From assembly GCF_026163685.1 (NCBI RefSeq), contig NZ_JAOXSR010000005.1, positions 62,001 to 126,000 of the forward strand: 64,000 nt of DNA. The letters run 5' to 3'. Within the stretch, counting starts at the first letter, position 1, and each line of letters starts with the position of its first letter. Of the stretch, positions 18,300 through 27,594 are shown piece by piece. Origin of the DNA: Oerskovia flava (GTDB lineage Bacteria > Actinomycetota > Actinomycetes > Actinomycetales > Cellulomonadaceae). The translations under genes were made by a program, and so were the position numbers. Below the pieces are notes generated by a model, which made no database searches, was not told the DNA's origin, and was given only the letters and a program-made list of their open reading frames with translations.

Positions 18300-19796
18300 T
18301 CAGCCGAGGGCGACGAGGTCGTCCTCACGCAGGACCATGATCCGTCCGTCGGCAGCGAAGACGTGGAAGGCCCCGAGCGGCAGAGGAGCGCGCCACTGCA
18401 CATAGCCCTGGCGCAGCGAGATCGACACCAGCTCGGGATCGACACCGCGCGTGCCGCTCGTGACGAAGACGGACTCGCCGTCCGTCAGCGGCAGCCACAG
18501 GGCCGACCGCTCGACCCGCACCGACCACGTCTGCTCACCCGTCCTGACGTCGACCGACCGCAGCACGGAGTCCGACTGGATGACGATCTGCCCGTCCAGC
18601 CGGAGCACGGCGTGGCTGCCCGAGCCCGTCAGCTCCCACAGCGTCGCACCCGTCGCAGCATCGACCCCCATCATGCCGCCGAAGGTGTTGGCGACGATCA
18701 CCCCGGGTACCGACCCGTCCGTCAGGGGGGCCTCGAGCACCCGGCCGTTGACCTGGAACTCCGGCACGCCGTCCGCCCCGAAGACCGTGGCGACCCCGCG
18801 ACCGTACTGGTTGCCCGCGTAGCGACCGTCGGGCAGCTCGACGACCGACCAGACGTCACCCACCTCCAGCGGGATGCCGTCGTGCGTGAACGTCGCCGCC
18901 AGGCCACGGCCAAGGACCGAGACCACCCCCCGCGACACGGCCAGGCTGACCCCGCCCACGAAATCGTCCTCCACGGCGGCACCTGCACCACGCTCGCGGG
19001 GCACCCGCTGCTCCCAGCGCGGTTCCCCGGTGCGTGCGTCCTCGCGGACGATCACCGCCGACGTACCCTCGACGTAGAGGCGGACCAAGTCGTGGCTCCC
19101 GGCGAGCGCCACCTCCTGGTCACGGACCCGGGCCGTCCGCGACCCCGTGCGCTCCCCGGTCGCCGGGTCGTACGTCGTCACCGTCAAGCGCTGGCCGTCG
19201 CTCGCGGTCAGGTCCGGGGAAATGCACACGATGAGGTCGTGAGGCTCGTCCCCGATCCGCGGCAGACAGGACGTGTCCTGCGGGAGCGGTTCGGAGGACC
19301 ACTTCTCGCTGCCGTCCTCGGTGCCGTACGCGACGAGGTGGTCGTCCACGAGCACCATCGCGCCGTCGACCGGGATGATCCTCTGGTCCGAGTGTCGCTC
19401 GATCGTCCAGCTCGTCGCGGGCGGGGTGTGCAGCGGCCGCACCACACCCGGGATGGAGGCCGTGTCGACCACCCGCGCGTTCTCGACGACCGCCGTGAAC
19501 ACCACCGAGCCCGCGACGGCGACCACGGTCGCCGCCGTCGCCCACAGCACGCGTCCGCGATGGTGCCGGGAACGCGGGTGCGCGGGCGTCGCGGCTCGCG
19601 TTTCGGCACCCTCCGCCGCGGGTGGCGCTGTCGCCGCCGATGTCCGCGCCCCTGCGGACGGCACCGGGTCGTCGTCGAAGAGGGCATCGAACGAGCCGTC
19701 CAGCGGGACGTCGTACGGTTCACCGAACGGGTCGTCGTCCCGGTCGGCAGCGCGCGCGGAGAACTGCGCCCCACGGTCGCGACGTCGCCGAACCAT
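18300..19796 (-). CDS. Membrane-anchored PQQ-like beta-propeller protein
   Basis: A protein of 498 residues. The first 80 residues are charged and disordered, followed by one membrane helix (about 82-105, VLWATAATVVAVAGSVVFTAVV). The rest is a beta-propeller with PQQ-like repeats, seen as repeated blades ending 'G.. .W' such as YGTEDGSEKWSSEPL, DARTGEPRWEQRVP, DAATGATLWELTG and DVRTGEQTWSVRV. These repeats occur in extracytoplasmic sensors and in BamB-like scaffolds; cofactor binding is not implied. The N-terminus-in topology puts the propeller outside. TAGACT six bases before the ATG suggests a leaderless transcript. Confidence 0.78.
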   Translation of the reverse strand: MVRRRRDRGAQFSARAADRDDDPFGEPYDVPLDGSFDALFDDDPVPSAGARTSAATAPPAAEGAETRAATPAHPRSRHHRGRVLWATAATVVAVAGSVVFTAVVENARVVDTASIPGVVRPLHTPPATSWTIERHSDQRIIPVDGAMVLVDDHLVAYGTEDGSEKWSSEPLPQDTSCLPRIGDEPHDLIVCISPDLTASDGQRLTVTTYDPATGERTGSRTARVRDQEVALAGSHDLVRLYVEGTSAVIVREDARTGEPRWEQRVPRERGAGAAVEDDFVGGVSLAVSRGVVSVLGRGLAATFTHDGIPLEVGDVWSVVELPDGRYAGNQYGRGVATVFGADGVPEFQVNGRVLEAPLTDGSVPGVIVANTFGGMMGVDAATGATLWELTGSGSHAVLRLDGQIVIQSDSVLRSVDVRTGEQTWSVRVERSALWLPLTDGESVFVTSGTRGVDPELVSISLRQGYVQWRAPLPLGAFHVFAADGRIMVLREDDLVALG

Positions 19797-19802
19797 GCGA
19801 CA

Positions 19803-19808
19803 AGTCTA
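19803..19808 (-). promoter_or_regulatory. -10 box of the beta-propeller gene
   Basis: TAGACT on the minus strand ends six bases before the ATG at 19796, the spacing for a leaderless mRNA. Confidence 0.5.
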
Positions 19809-19827
19809 GTCGCGTGGCCGTGCCCGG

Positions 19828-21396
19828 TCAGATCCCGAGCTGGTACACGCCCCAGTAGGCCACGGTCACGAGGAGAAGGGTCGCGCCGACGATCGTCGAC
19901 CAGTAGGTGAGGTGACCCACGACGCCCACGGCGGGACGAACGAGCACCGCCTGGTCTCGCACGTCGACGTGGCGCGGCCCGCGGGCGAGTGCCCGTCGGG
20001 TCGTGCGCAGCTCCGCGGAGCGGTTGACGATCATCGCCGCCGCGACGACGGTCACCAGACCCAGGGCACGAACGGCGATCCACCCCCCGTGGACCACCCA
20101 CGCGTCGCGCTCGTACTCGAGCGCCAGCCGTGCCACGGACATGAGGTAGACCACCAGACCCACCATCGTCGCGACGGCCCCGGTACCGAGCACGACCAGC
20201 GGCCACCGCAGCCCGGGCGCGATCCGCGCGACCGGCGCGTCCCGCCGTCGGGCACGCCGCACCAGGCTCGACCCGGCCCACACCAGCGGACCCAGCACGA
20301 GAAGCCCGAGGCCCGCGACGACCAGCCCGATCACGAGGTCACCGTTGCCGAACCAGCGGGGCGCCGGGACGGGCGCGGCCAGGAACACCTGGTCGGGCTG
20401 CGCACCCGCGACCTGCGGCGAGGCCCCGGCGGTGTCCGGAAGACCCTGGACCCACGCCGAGAGGTCCCGCAGGAACTCGGGCACGAGCTGCCCGTCGATA
20501 CGGATGCCGTGGTTGGCGCCGTCGTAGTAGCGCACGCTCACGTCGTCGTTGCCGTTCGACGCCACGTCGTCGATCACCTGGAGGGCACCCTGCTCGACAG
20601 GCATCGACGGGTCGCTGGTGCCGTACGCCATGAGGACAGGGCTGGAGAGCTCCCGCAGGAACGGGTCGACCTCGAAGTCGGCGTACTCGAAACCGCCGCC
20701 GGGCAGGACCATCCCGACGGCGCGGGGGATCGCGCGGAAGACGCTGCGAGGGACCCCGGTGTTGCGCAGGTACGAGTCGGCGGCGTAGGCGGCCTGCTGA
20801 CGCGGTGGGACCACCGGGGCCGAGACGAGGATCGAGAAGGCGATCGTCGGGTCCTGGACCGCGAGGACGGGGACCACCCAGGTCCCCTCGGACTCGCCGT
20901 ACAGCCCGACGCGGGCCGGGTCCACCAGCGGTCTCGACCGGAGGAGTTCCACCGAGTGCGCGTAGTCCACGGCCATCGACTCGTAGTCGCGGTACCTCGT
21001 CGAGTACGTGTCGAGCCGCTTCGACGGCACGAGCGTCACCACGCCGGCGCTGGCGAGCGCGCTCGCGGTCTGCGCGAACGCCTCGTGCGCCGTCCCCGTC
21101 CCCGCGCCGTGCAAGAAGACGACCCCCGGGCGGTCCCCGGGCGCGTCCACCGGTTCCCGGATGAGCGCGTCGACCGACGTCCCGTCGAGCTCGACCGTCG
21201 CCTCCACCTCACGCACCTGGTAGGTGCCGACCGCGTCGATCGCACCGGCGACCTGCCCACCGATCGTCGTGTCCGTCGTCTCCGGCGTCACGTGGTCGGC
21301 CACCGGGACGGGGTCCCACTGCGGACCCGCCAGGGCCCCGACGACGGCCAGCACGATCGCGAGTGCGGCGCTCGTCGCCGCGGTCCGGAAGATCAT
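19828..21396 (-). CDS. Membrane-bound alpha/beta hydrolase
   Basis: A protein of 522 residues. An N-terminal helix (about 5-25) serves as signal anchor. Residues 50-330 form an alpha/beta hydrolase: VVFLHGAGTGTAHE as oxyanion region, VGLYGESEGTWVVPV with the nucleophile Ser in GxSxG, YGTSDPSMP with the acid, and YYDGANHGIRI with the His. The C-terminal 160 residues hold four to five membrane helices. The catalytic domain would face outside. A dienelactone-hydrolase or peptidase-like activity is possible; the substrate is unknown. It is placed 22 bp before era but reads the same way, so it lies downstream of era. Confidence 0.82.
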   Translation of the reverse strand: MIFRTAATSAALAIVLAVVGALAGPQWDPVPVADHVTPETTDTTIGGQVAGAIDAVGTYQVREVEATVELDGTSVDALIREPVDAPGDRPGVVFLHGAGTGTAHEAFAQTASALASAGVVTLVPSKRLDTYSTRYRDYESMAVDYAHSVELLRSRPLVDPARVGLYGESEGTWVVPVLAVQDPTIAFSILVSAPVVPPRQQAAYAADSYLRNTGVPRSVFRAIPRAVGMVLPGGGFEYADFEVDPFLRELSSPVLMAYGTSDPSMPVEQGALQVIDDVASNGNDDVSVRYYDGANHGIRIDGQLVPEFLRDLSAWVQGLPDTAGASPQVAGAQPDQVFLAAPVPAPRWFGNGDLVIGLVVAGLGLLVLGPLVWAGSSLVRRARRRDAPVARIAPGLRWPLVVLGTGAVATMVGLVVYLMSVARLALEYERDAWVVHGGWIAVRALGLVTVVAAAMIVNRSAELRTTRRALARGPRHVDVRDQAVLVRPAVGVVGHLTYWSTIVGATLLLVTVAYWGVYQLGI

Positions 21397-21418
21397 CGCG
21401 AAACCCTCGCTCCGCCCG

Positions 21419-22363
21419 TCAGAACCCGAGCCGACGCAGCTGCTTGGGGTCCCGCTGCCAGTCCTTGGCGACCTTCACGTGCAGGTCGAGGTACACGCGC
21501 GCTCCCAGCAGCGCCTCGATACCTCGCCGCGCCTCCGTCCCGACCTCGCGCAGCCGCGACCCGCCGCGACCGATGATGATGGCCTTCTGGCTGTCGCGCT
21601 CGACGAAGAGGTTGACCCGCACGTCGAGGAACGGCGCGCGGTCCTTCTGCCCGGCGTCCTGCTCGCGCGGGGTGATCTCGTCGACCACCACCGCGAGGGA
21701 GTGCGGCAGCTCGTCGCGCACACCCTCCAGCGCCGCCTCGCGCACGAGCTCGGCGACCATGACCGCCTCGGGCTCGTCCGTGAGCTCACCTCCGGGGTAG
21801 AGCTCCGGACCCGGCGGGAGGTGGCCGACGAGCACGTCCGCGAGCACGCCCACCTGGAAGCCGCCGGTCGCGGACACCGGGACGATGTCCGCCCACTCGC
21901 CGAGCCGGTCGACCGCGAGAAGATGCTTGGTGAGGGTCTCGCGGTCCACGAGGTCCGACTTGGTCACGACCGCGACGACCGGGGTGCCGCGCCGCCCGCG
22001 CGACAGGTCCGCGAGCTGGGCCGCGATGAACCGGTCGCCCGGGCCGACCTTCTGGTCCGCCGGGAGGCAGAAGGCGATGACGTCGACCTCGGTGAGCGTG
22101 TCCCGTACCAGGTCGTTGAGCCGCTCCCCGAGCAGCGTGCGTGGGCGATGCAGGCCCGGGGTGTCCACGAGGATGAGCTGCGCGTCCGGGCGGTGCACGA
22201 TCCCGCGGATCGTGTGCCGGGTGGTCTGCGGTCGTCCGGAGGTGATCGCGACCTTCTGCCCGACCAACGCGTTGGTCAGGGTCGACTTCCCGGCGTTCGG
22301 GCGCCCGACGAAGCACGCGAACCCCGCCTTGTGCTCGGTGGGTGCGCCGTCATGGGTGTTCAC
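21419..22363 (-). CDS. era: GTPase Era
   Basis: A GTPase of 314 residues that binds the 3' end of 16S rRNA and assists 30S assembly. G1 is GRPNAGKST, G2 lies in the QTTRHTIRG stretch, G3 is DTPGLH and G4 is TKSD. The C-terminal KH domain contains ERDSQKAIIIGRGGSRLREVG, the typical GxxG loop. GAAGGA before the GTG start is a good ribosome site. It follows ybeY and phoH as in most actinobacteria, but the CorC/HlyC gene normally present between ybeY and era is missing here. Confidence 0.97.
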   Translation of the reverse strand: MNTHDGAPTEHKAGFACFVGRPNAGKSTLTNALVGQKVAITSGRPQTTRHTIRGIVHRPDAQLILVDTPGLHRPRTLLGERLNDLVRDTLTEVDVIAFCLPADQKVGPGDRFIAAQLADLSRGRRGTPVVAVVTKSDLVDRETLTKHLLAVDRLGEWADIVPVSATGGFQVGVLADVLVGHLPPGPELYPGGELTDEPEAVMVAELVREAALEGVRDELPHSLAVVVDEITPREQDAGQKDRAPFLDVRVNLFVERDSQKAIIIGRGGSRLREVGTEARRGIEALLGARVYLDLHVKVAKDWQRDPKQLRRLGF

Positions 22364-22426
22364 GGATGGTCCTTCGTGGTGGTGGTCAGGATGATCGAGG
22401 TGATGATCGAGGAGCTGGTCAGGGAG

Positions 22427-22879
22427 TCATCGCCCGGCGAGGAAGGTGAGCAGGAGCTTGCGCTGCAGCGCGAACATCTCGCGTTCCTCCTCCGGCTCCG
22501 CGTGGTCGTAGCCGAGCAGGTGGAGGATGCCGTGCGTCGTGAGCAGGAGCATCTCCTCCGTGGTCGAGTGGCCGGCCGCCACGGCCTGCTGGGCGGCGAC
22601 GTCCGGGCAGAGCACGACGTCTCCGAGCGTCCCGGCGGGGGCGAGCTCGCCGTCTCGCCCCGGGCGCAGCTCGTCCATCGGGAACGACAGGACGTCGGTC
22701 GGACCCGGCTCGTCCATCCACTGCACGTGCAGCTCGCTCATCACCTGCGTGTCGACGAACACGATCGAGAGCTCGCTCTGCGGGTGCACGAACATGGCGT
22801 CGAGCACGAACCGAGCGAGCGCCGCGAACTCCGCCTCGTCGACCTCGTACCCGGACTCGTTGTTGACCTCCACGCTCAT
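22427..22879 (-). CDS. ybeY: Endoribonuclease YbeY, rRNA maturation factor
   Basis: A protein of 150 residues for 16S rRNA 3'-end processing and ribosome quality control. The zinc-binding motif [12 protein letters not shown] near residues 115-126 contains the three His ligands. [10 protein letters not shown] and [11 protein letters not shown] are the other conserved blocks. Start and stop positions fit the family length. The ATG overlaps the phoH stop (ATGA), so it is coupled to phoH. Confidence 0.96.
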   Translation of the reverse strand: MSVEVNNESGYEVDEAEFAALARFVLDAMFVHPQSELSIVFVDTQVMSELHVQWMDEPGPTDVLSFPMDELRPGRDGELAPAGTLGDVVLCPDVAAQQAVAAGHSTTEEMLLLTTHGILHLLGYDHAEPEEEREMFALQRKLLLTFLAGR

Positions 22880-23973
22880 GGGCGTGCCCTCCGTTCGCGC
22901 GGTCCCGCCGAGCGGGCTCCCCCACCGCCGCCCCGTCCGTCGCCGGAACCGGCGACGTCCCAGCGCGCGTAGGCGTCGATGATGTCGCTCACCAACCGGT
23001 GGCGGACCACGTCCGAGGACGACAGGCGGCAGAACTCCACGTCGTCGACCCCGGTCAGCACGTCCTCGATCACCCGCAGGCCCGACGTCGTCCCCCCGGG
23101 CAGGTCGACCTGGGTCACGTCACCCGTGATGACCATCTTCGAGGCGAAGCCGAGGCGCGTCAGGAACATCTTCATCTGCTCGGCCGAGGTGTTCTGCGCC
23201 TCGTCGAGGATGATGAACGCGTCGTTGAGCGTCCGGCCACGCATGTAGGCGAGCGGTGCGACCTCGATGGTCCCGGACTCGATGAGCTTCGGGATCGAGT
23301 CCGGGTCGATCATGTCGTGCAGGGCGTCGTACAGCGGGCGCAGGTACGGATCGATCTTCTCGGAGAGCGTGCCGGGCAGGAAGCCCAGCCGCTCACCCGC
23401 CTCCACCGCCGGGCGCGTGAGCACGATCCGGTTGACCTGCTTGGCCTGCAGCGCCTGCACGGCCTTGGCCATGGCCAGGTACGTCTTGCCGGTGCCCGCC
23501 GGCCCGATGCCGAACGTCACGGTGTTCGCGTCGATCGCGTCGACGTAGTGCTTCTGACCGACCGTCTTGGGCCGGATGGTGCGTCCGCGCGAGGACAGGA
23601 TGTTGAACGTCAGTACCTCGGCGGGTCGCGCGGCCGTGGCCGCCGTGAGCATGGAGATGGAACGCGTCACGACGTCGGGCGTGAGCTGGGTGCCGGCCTC
23701 GACGACCTCGATGAGCTCGTCGAGGAGGCGAGAGGCGAGCGCCACCTCACCAGGGGCGCCGGCCACGGAGATCTCGTTGCCGCGGGCGTGCACGTCGACC
23801 GTGGGGAACCCCGCCTCGACGGCCCGCAGGACCGCGTCACCGCTGCCCAGGAGCCCGACCATGGGGACGTGCGGAGGGATCACGATGCGGTGCTCGACGC
23901 GCGCGACGCCGTGAGGAATGCCGCTCGGACGCTCGCCGTCCGCACGGGAGCTGTCGGGTGATGTCGATGTCAT
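22876..23973 (-). CDS. phoH: PhoH-like ATPase
   Basis: A protein of 365 residues in the PhoH2-less PhoH family. Residues 1-150 are the actinobacterial N-terminal domain with a KH-like part ([16 protein letters not shown]). The ATPase core contains the Walker [12 protein letters not shown] and [20 protein letters not shown]. Walker B is [21 protein letters not shown] and the C-terminal motif is [13 protein letters not shown]. It is thought to be an RNA helicase or RNA-linked ATPase working with YbeY. The tail is Gly/Arg-rich. No good ribosome site precedes the ATG at 23973; AAGGAG is 22 bases away. Confidence 0.94.
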   Translation of the reverse strand: MTSTSPDSSRADGERPSGIPHGVARVEHRIVIPPHVPMVGLLGSGDAVLRAVEAGFPTVDVHARGNEISVAGAPGEVALASRLLDELIEVVEAGTQLTPDVVTRSISMLTAATAARPAEVLTFNILSSRGRTIRPKTVGQKHYVDAIDANTVTFGIGPAGTGKTYLAMAKAVQALQAKQVNRIVLTRPAVEAGERLGFLPGTLSEKIDPYLRPLYDALHDMIDPDSIPKLIESGTIEVAPLAYMRGRTLNDAFIILDEAQNTSAEQMKMFLTRLGFASKMVITGDVTQVDLPGGTTSGLRVIEDVLTGVDDVEFCRLSSSDVVRHRLVSDIIDAYARWDVAGSGDGRGGGGGARSAGPRERRARP

Positions 23974-24082
23974 GAGCCGGCTTGCGCCGCGGCACTCCTT
24001 CGGTGGTCGGTCCTCTCCCGGGCCTCCGACGAGCGCGGGTCTGCTCCATCGTATCGACGCGGGGAGGGAGCCGCGGCGAATT

Positions 24083-24445
24083 TCAGGCGGGCGTCCAGCC
24101 GAGCTGGGTGCCGCCGAGCACGTGCCCGTGGACGTGGAAGACGCTCTGCCCGGCACGCGGTCCGGAGTTGAAGACCAGACGGAACTGGCCGTCCGCCTGC
24201 TCACCGGCCACCTCGTCGGCGAGGGCGACCACCTCGCCCAGCAGCTCGGGGTCGGCCGCGGCCAGCTGCGCGATGTCGCCGTGGTGTTCGCGCGGCACGA
24301 CCAGGACGTGCAGGGGCGCCTTCGGGTCGATGTCGCGGAACGCGACGGCCCGTTCTGTCGAGGCCACGACGTCCGCCGGCAGCTCACCCGCCACGATGCG
24401 GCAGAAGAGGCACTCGGACGTGGTGTCACCGCTCGCGCTCGTCAT
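24083..24445 (-). CDS. HIT family nucleotide-binding protein (HinT type)
   Basis: A protein of 120 residues of the HIT superfamily, acting as a purine nucleoside phosphoramidase or related hydrolase. CLFCRIVAGELPA carries the zinc-type CxxC of the HinT branch. FRDIDPKAPLHVLVVPREH and the catalytic FHVHGHVLGGTQLGWTP triad (HxHxH) are intact. Its ATG overlaps the rsmE stop, forming a coupled pair. The clustering with rsmE, phoH and ybeY is conserved in actinobacteria. Confidence 0.95.
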   Translation of the reverse strand: MTSASGDTTSECLFCRIVAGELPADVVASTERAVAFRDIDPKAPLHVLVVPREHHGDIAQLAAADPELLGEVVALADEVAGEQADGQFRLVFNSGPRAGQSVFHVHGHVLGGTQLGWTPA

Positions 24446-25251
24446 GACCGCAGGCTATCGCTCTCGGGGTGCTCCCACCGTCCGAGGCGCTCGGCCAGCA
24501 GGGCGATCGCGACCGGCCCCGCCGTCGACGTCCGCAGCACGTGCGGGCCGAGGCGCGCGGCCACCGCCCCCGAGTCCGTCAGCGCATCGAGCTCGGTGCT
24601 GCTGATCCCGCCCTCGGGTCCCACCACGACGAGGAGCTCGACCGCCGGGTCGCCGCCGCCGGGCAGCTCCACGTCGGCGAGCGCCGTCGTCGCCTCCTCG
24701 TGCAGCACGATCGCGCGGCCGCCGCCGGCCACGACCGCCGCGACCCGCGCGGCGAGCCCGCGGCTGTCGATCGACGTCTCCACCTGCGGGAGCCTGGCAC
24801 GACGGGCCTGCTTCGTCGCGGCGCGGACCGTGGCGAGCCACCGCTGACGTGACTTCGCCGCACGGTCCCCGCGCCAGACGACGATCGAGCGGTCGGCCTG
24901 CCACGGCACGATCGCGTCCGCACCCACCTCGGTGGCCGCCTCGATCGCCATCTCGTCCCGGTCGCCCTTGGCGAGCGCCTGGACCAGCGTGATGACGACG
25001 TCGGGCGCCGGTTCGCGGACCACCTCCTCGACACGGAGCAGGACCTCGCCCGCCGTCACCGACTCGATGACGCAGCGCAGACGCGTGCCCGCCCCGTCGA
25101 CGACGTCGACGCGCTCGCCGGGCCCACGGCGCTGCACGACCCCCGCGTGCCGACCCTCGGTGCCGTCGAGGACGTAGGTCCCGCCTGCGGCGGTCTCGGC
25201 GAGGTCGCCCGACGACCCGTGCGGCTCGACGACGAAGACAGGTGCGCTCAC
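24442..25251 (-). CDS. rsmE: 16S rRNA (uracil(1498)-N(3))-methyltransferase
   Basis: A SPOUT-class methyltransferase of 269 residues that modifies U1498 of 16S rRNA using S-adenosylmethionine. The N-terminal PUA-like part includes LDGTEGRHAGVVQRRGPGERV. The knot domain contains ALAKGDRDEMAIEAATEVGA, VVVGPEGGISSTELDAL and LGPHVLRTSTAGPVA, all characteristic. Located 15 bp after the dnaJ stop region on the same strand and coupled to the HIT gene. Confidence 0.95.
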   Translation of the reverse strand: MSAPVFVVEPHGSSGDLAETAAGGTYVLDGTEGRHAGVVQRRGPGERVDVVDGAGTRLRCVIESVTAGEVLLRVEEVVREPAPDVVITLVQALAKGDRDEMAIEAATEVGADAIVPWQADRSIVVWRGDRAAKSRQRWLATVRAATKQARRARLPQVETSIDSRGLAARVAAVVAGGGRAIVLHEEATTALADVELPGGGDPAVELLVVVGPEGGISSTELDALTDSGAVAARLGPHVLRTSTAGPVAIALLAERLGRWEHPESDSLRS

Positions 25252-25266
25252 TGCTGCCCTCTCCCG

Positions 25267-26391
25267 CTACCGGCCGGAGAGCTTGTCGCGCAGGCGCGTG
25301 AACACACCCGGGTGCGCGGCCGAGAGCCGCGGCTCCGGTCGCTCCTCGCCGCGCGCCGTCGCGAGGGAGCGCAGGAGCTGCTCCTGCTCCTCGTCCAGGG
25401 CGGTGGGCACGAGGACGTCGATGTGCACGTTGAGGTCACCGCGCCCCGTCGAGTGCAGGTGCCCGACACCGAGGTTCTTGAGCGTGACGATCTGACCGGG
25501 CTGCGTCCCGGGCCGCAGGTCGATCTCCTGGAGGCCGTCCAGCGTCTCGAGCTCGAGGACGGTCCCGAGCGCGGCGGCCGTCATCGGTACCTCGAGCGTG
25601 CAGTGCAGGTCGTCCCCGCGTCGCACGAACGTCTCGTGGTTGCGCTCGCGAATCTCGACGTACAGGTCACCGGCCGGGCCGCCGGCGGGGCCGACCTCGC
25701 CCTGCGAGGTCAGCTTGATCCGGGTGCCCGTGTCGACACCGGCGGGGACGTTGACCGTCAGCGTCCGGCGGCTGCGCACCCGACCCTCGCCCGAGCACTC
25801 GGCGCAGGGCTCGGGGATGACGGTGCCGAAGCCCTGGCAGGCGGCGCACGGCGCCGTCGTCATGACCTGGCCGAGGAAGGACCGCGCGACCCGCTGGACC
25901 ATGCCGCGGCCGTTGCAGACCTCGCAGGTCCGGGGTGAGGTCCCGGGGCGGCAGCAGGTACCGCCGCACGTCCCGCAGACCACGGCCGTGTCGACCTGCA
26001 TCTCTCGCTGCGCGCCGAAGGCCGCCTCCGCGAGGTCGATGTCCATCCGGACGAGCGCGTCCTGGCCGCGGCGGGCGCGCGGGATCGGCCCGCTCTGCGC
26101 CTGGCCACCGCCGAAGAAGGTCTCGAAGATGTCCTGGAAGCCGAACCCGCCGCCCATGCCGCCGCCCGCGCCACCGCCGGGGGCGGAGGGGTCGACGCCC
26201 ATGTCGTACTGCTGCCGCTTGTCCGGGTTGGACAGCACCTCGTAGGCGCGGGAGACGTCCTTGAACCGGTCCTCGGCGGAGTCACCGGCCACGTCCGGGT
26301 GGAGCTCGCGCGCCAGCTTGCGGTACGCCTTCTTGATCTGGTCCTGGCTGGCGTCCCGGGGCACGCCCAGGACCTCGTAGTAGTCGCTCAC
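25267..26391 (-). CDS. dnaJ: Chaperone DnaJ (DnaJ2 type, hrcA-linked)
   Basis: A DnaK co-chaperone of 374 residues. The J-domain (1-70) has [22 protein letters not shown]-type start and the HPD motif (ELHPDVAG). A Gly-rich region ([14 protein letters not shown]) follows. The zinc centre has [24 protein letters not shown] and CAECSGEG; the first is degenerate relative to CxxCxGxG, as is usual for the actinobacterial DnaJ2. The C-terminal substrate domains are complete. It starts with GTG at 26391. It lies 121 bp behind hrcA and is probably under CIRCE/HrcA control. Confidence 0.95.
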   Translation of the reverse strand: MSDYYEVLGVPRDASQDQIKKAYRKLARELHPDVAGDSAEDRFKDVSRAYEVLSNPDKRQQYDMGVDPSAPGGGAGGGMGGGFGFQDIFETFFGGGQAQSGPIPRARRGQDALVRMDIDLAEAAFGAQREMQVDTAVVCGTCGGTCCRPGTSPRTCEVCNGRGMVQRVARSFLGQVMTTAPCAACQGFGTVIPEPCAECSGEGRVRSRRTLTVNVPAGVDTGTRIKLTSQGEVGPAGGPAGDLYVEIRERNHETFVRRGDDLHCTLEVPMTAAALGTVLELETLDGLQEIDLRPGTQPGQIVTLKNLGVGHLHSTGRGDLNVHIDVLVPTALDEEQEQLLRSLATARGEERPEPRLSAAHPGVFTRLRDKLSGR

Positions 26392-26512
26392 AAGTCACTC
26401 TCTGCTAGCACACGTTGGCTCTTGGTCCGACAAGCCGGCAGACCGTCCGTACGACCGTCCGGCCCGCCGTCTGATGAGCCGGGTCCCGTCACCCGGTCCG
26501 CCTCTGGCACTC

Positions 26513-27529
26513 TCACGACGCGAGGATCCGCGACAGGTACCGCGCGACGGCTCGCACGGTCGCGATCGTGCCCGGGTAGTCCATCCGGGTGGGTCCGATC
26601 GACCCGATCAGGGCGACCGCGTCGCCGTCGCTACCGTATCCCGAGGTCACCACGGACGTCTCCACCAGCCGCTCGAGCTGCGTCTCGTGGCCGATCCGCA
26701 CGCTCACCCCGGAGTCCGCCGCCATCTCGGTCAACAGCCCGAGGAGGACGACCTGTTCCTCGAGCGCCTCGAGGACGGGACGCAGGGCGTGCTCGAAACG
26801 CATGCCCGCCTGGGCGAGGTTGGCCGTCCCGGCCAGCACGATGCGCTCCTCGCTCTCCTCGGTCAGCGTCTCGGCGACGACCGCCGCGACGGCCCGGGCA
26901 ACCTCGCGGTCCTCGGGTGACACGCTCTCCACGACCTCGCCGAACCCTCCCGCGAGCTCGGTGAGACGCTTGCCCGCGGCCGCGATGTTCAGCCGGGCGC
27001 GGAGCTCGGCGAGCGTCGCCTCGTCCGGGGCGGAGGAGAGCTCGAGGGTCCGCTGCTCGACGCGACCGGTGTCGGTGATGATCACGACGAGCAGGCGACG
27101 CTCCCCGACGGGCACGAGCTCGAGGTGGCGCAGGCCCGAGCGGCGCAGGGAGGGGTACTGGACGACCGCGACCTGCCCGGTGAGCTGGGCGATGAGCCGC
27201 CCCGCCCGGGCCACCACGTCGTCCAGGTCCACCGCCTGGTTGAGGAAGGTCTCGATCGCGCGCTTCTCCGGCGGGGTGAGCGCCTTGACGGTCGAGAGCC
27301 GGTCCACGAACATCCGGTAGCCCTTGTCCGTCGGGATCCGACCGGCGGACGTGTGCGGCTGCGCGATGTAGCCGCCGTCCTCGAGCGCCGCCATGTCGTT
27401 GCGGATCGTCGCCGGCGAGACACCGAGGTTGTGGCGCTCGGTCAGCACCCTCGATCCCACGGGCTCACGGGTCGCGACGTAGTCCTCGACGATGGCCCGC
27501 AGCACGTCGAGCCGGCGTTCCTCGCTCAC
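26513..27529 (-). CDS. hrcA: Heat-inducible transcription repressor HrcA
   Basis: A repressor of 338 residues controlling class I heat-shock genes. The winged helix contains [23 protein letters not shown] and [34 protein letters not shown] is the family hallmark. The GAF-like and insert domains follow to the end. GTG at 27529 is chosen because AGGAGGTG, a near-perfect ribosome site, lies just upstream. The CIRCE element in its promoter means it represses itself and dnaJ, with GroEL normally needed for HrcA activity; groEL is not in this window. Confidence 0.97.
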   Translation of the reverse strand: MSEERRLDVLRAIVEDYVATREPVGSRVLTERHNLGVSPATIRNDMAALEDGGYIAQPHTSAGRIPTDKGYRMFVDRLSTVKALTPPEKRAIETFLNQAVDLDDVVARAGRLIAQLTGQVAVVQYPSLRRSGLRHLELVPVGERRLLVVIITDTGRVEQRTLELSSAPDEATLAELRARLNIAAAGKRLTELAGGFGEVVESVSPEDREVARAVAAVVAETLTEESEERIVLAGTANLAQAGMRFEHALRPVLEALEEQVVLLGLLTEMAADSGVSVRIGHETQLERLVETSVVTSGYGSDGDAVALIGSIGPTRMDYPGTIATVRAVARYLSRILAS

Positions 27530-27562
27530 GTCCACCTCCTGCGTCCGGTCGGCACTGTCGGA

Positions 27563-27589
27563 TCGGCACTCTCGGGTACCGAGTGCCAA
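27563..27589. promoter_or_regulatory. CIRCE operator of hrcA
   Basis: On the minus strand TTGGCACTC - 9 nt - GAGTGCCGA, the HrcA-binding CIRCE consensus with the correct 9-nt spacer. A further half-site-like TCGGCACTG lies at about 27549-27557. Confidence 0.93.
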
Positions 27590-27594
27590 TTCTA
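27589..27594 (-). promoter_or_regulatory. hrcA -10 box
   Basis: TAGAAT on the minus strand directly abuts CIRCE, so the operator covers the transcription start. The first three bases are the stop codon of the upstream MFS gene. Confidence 0.7.
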
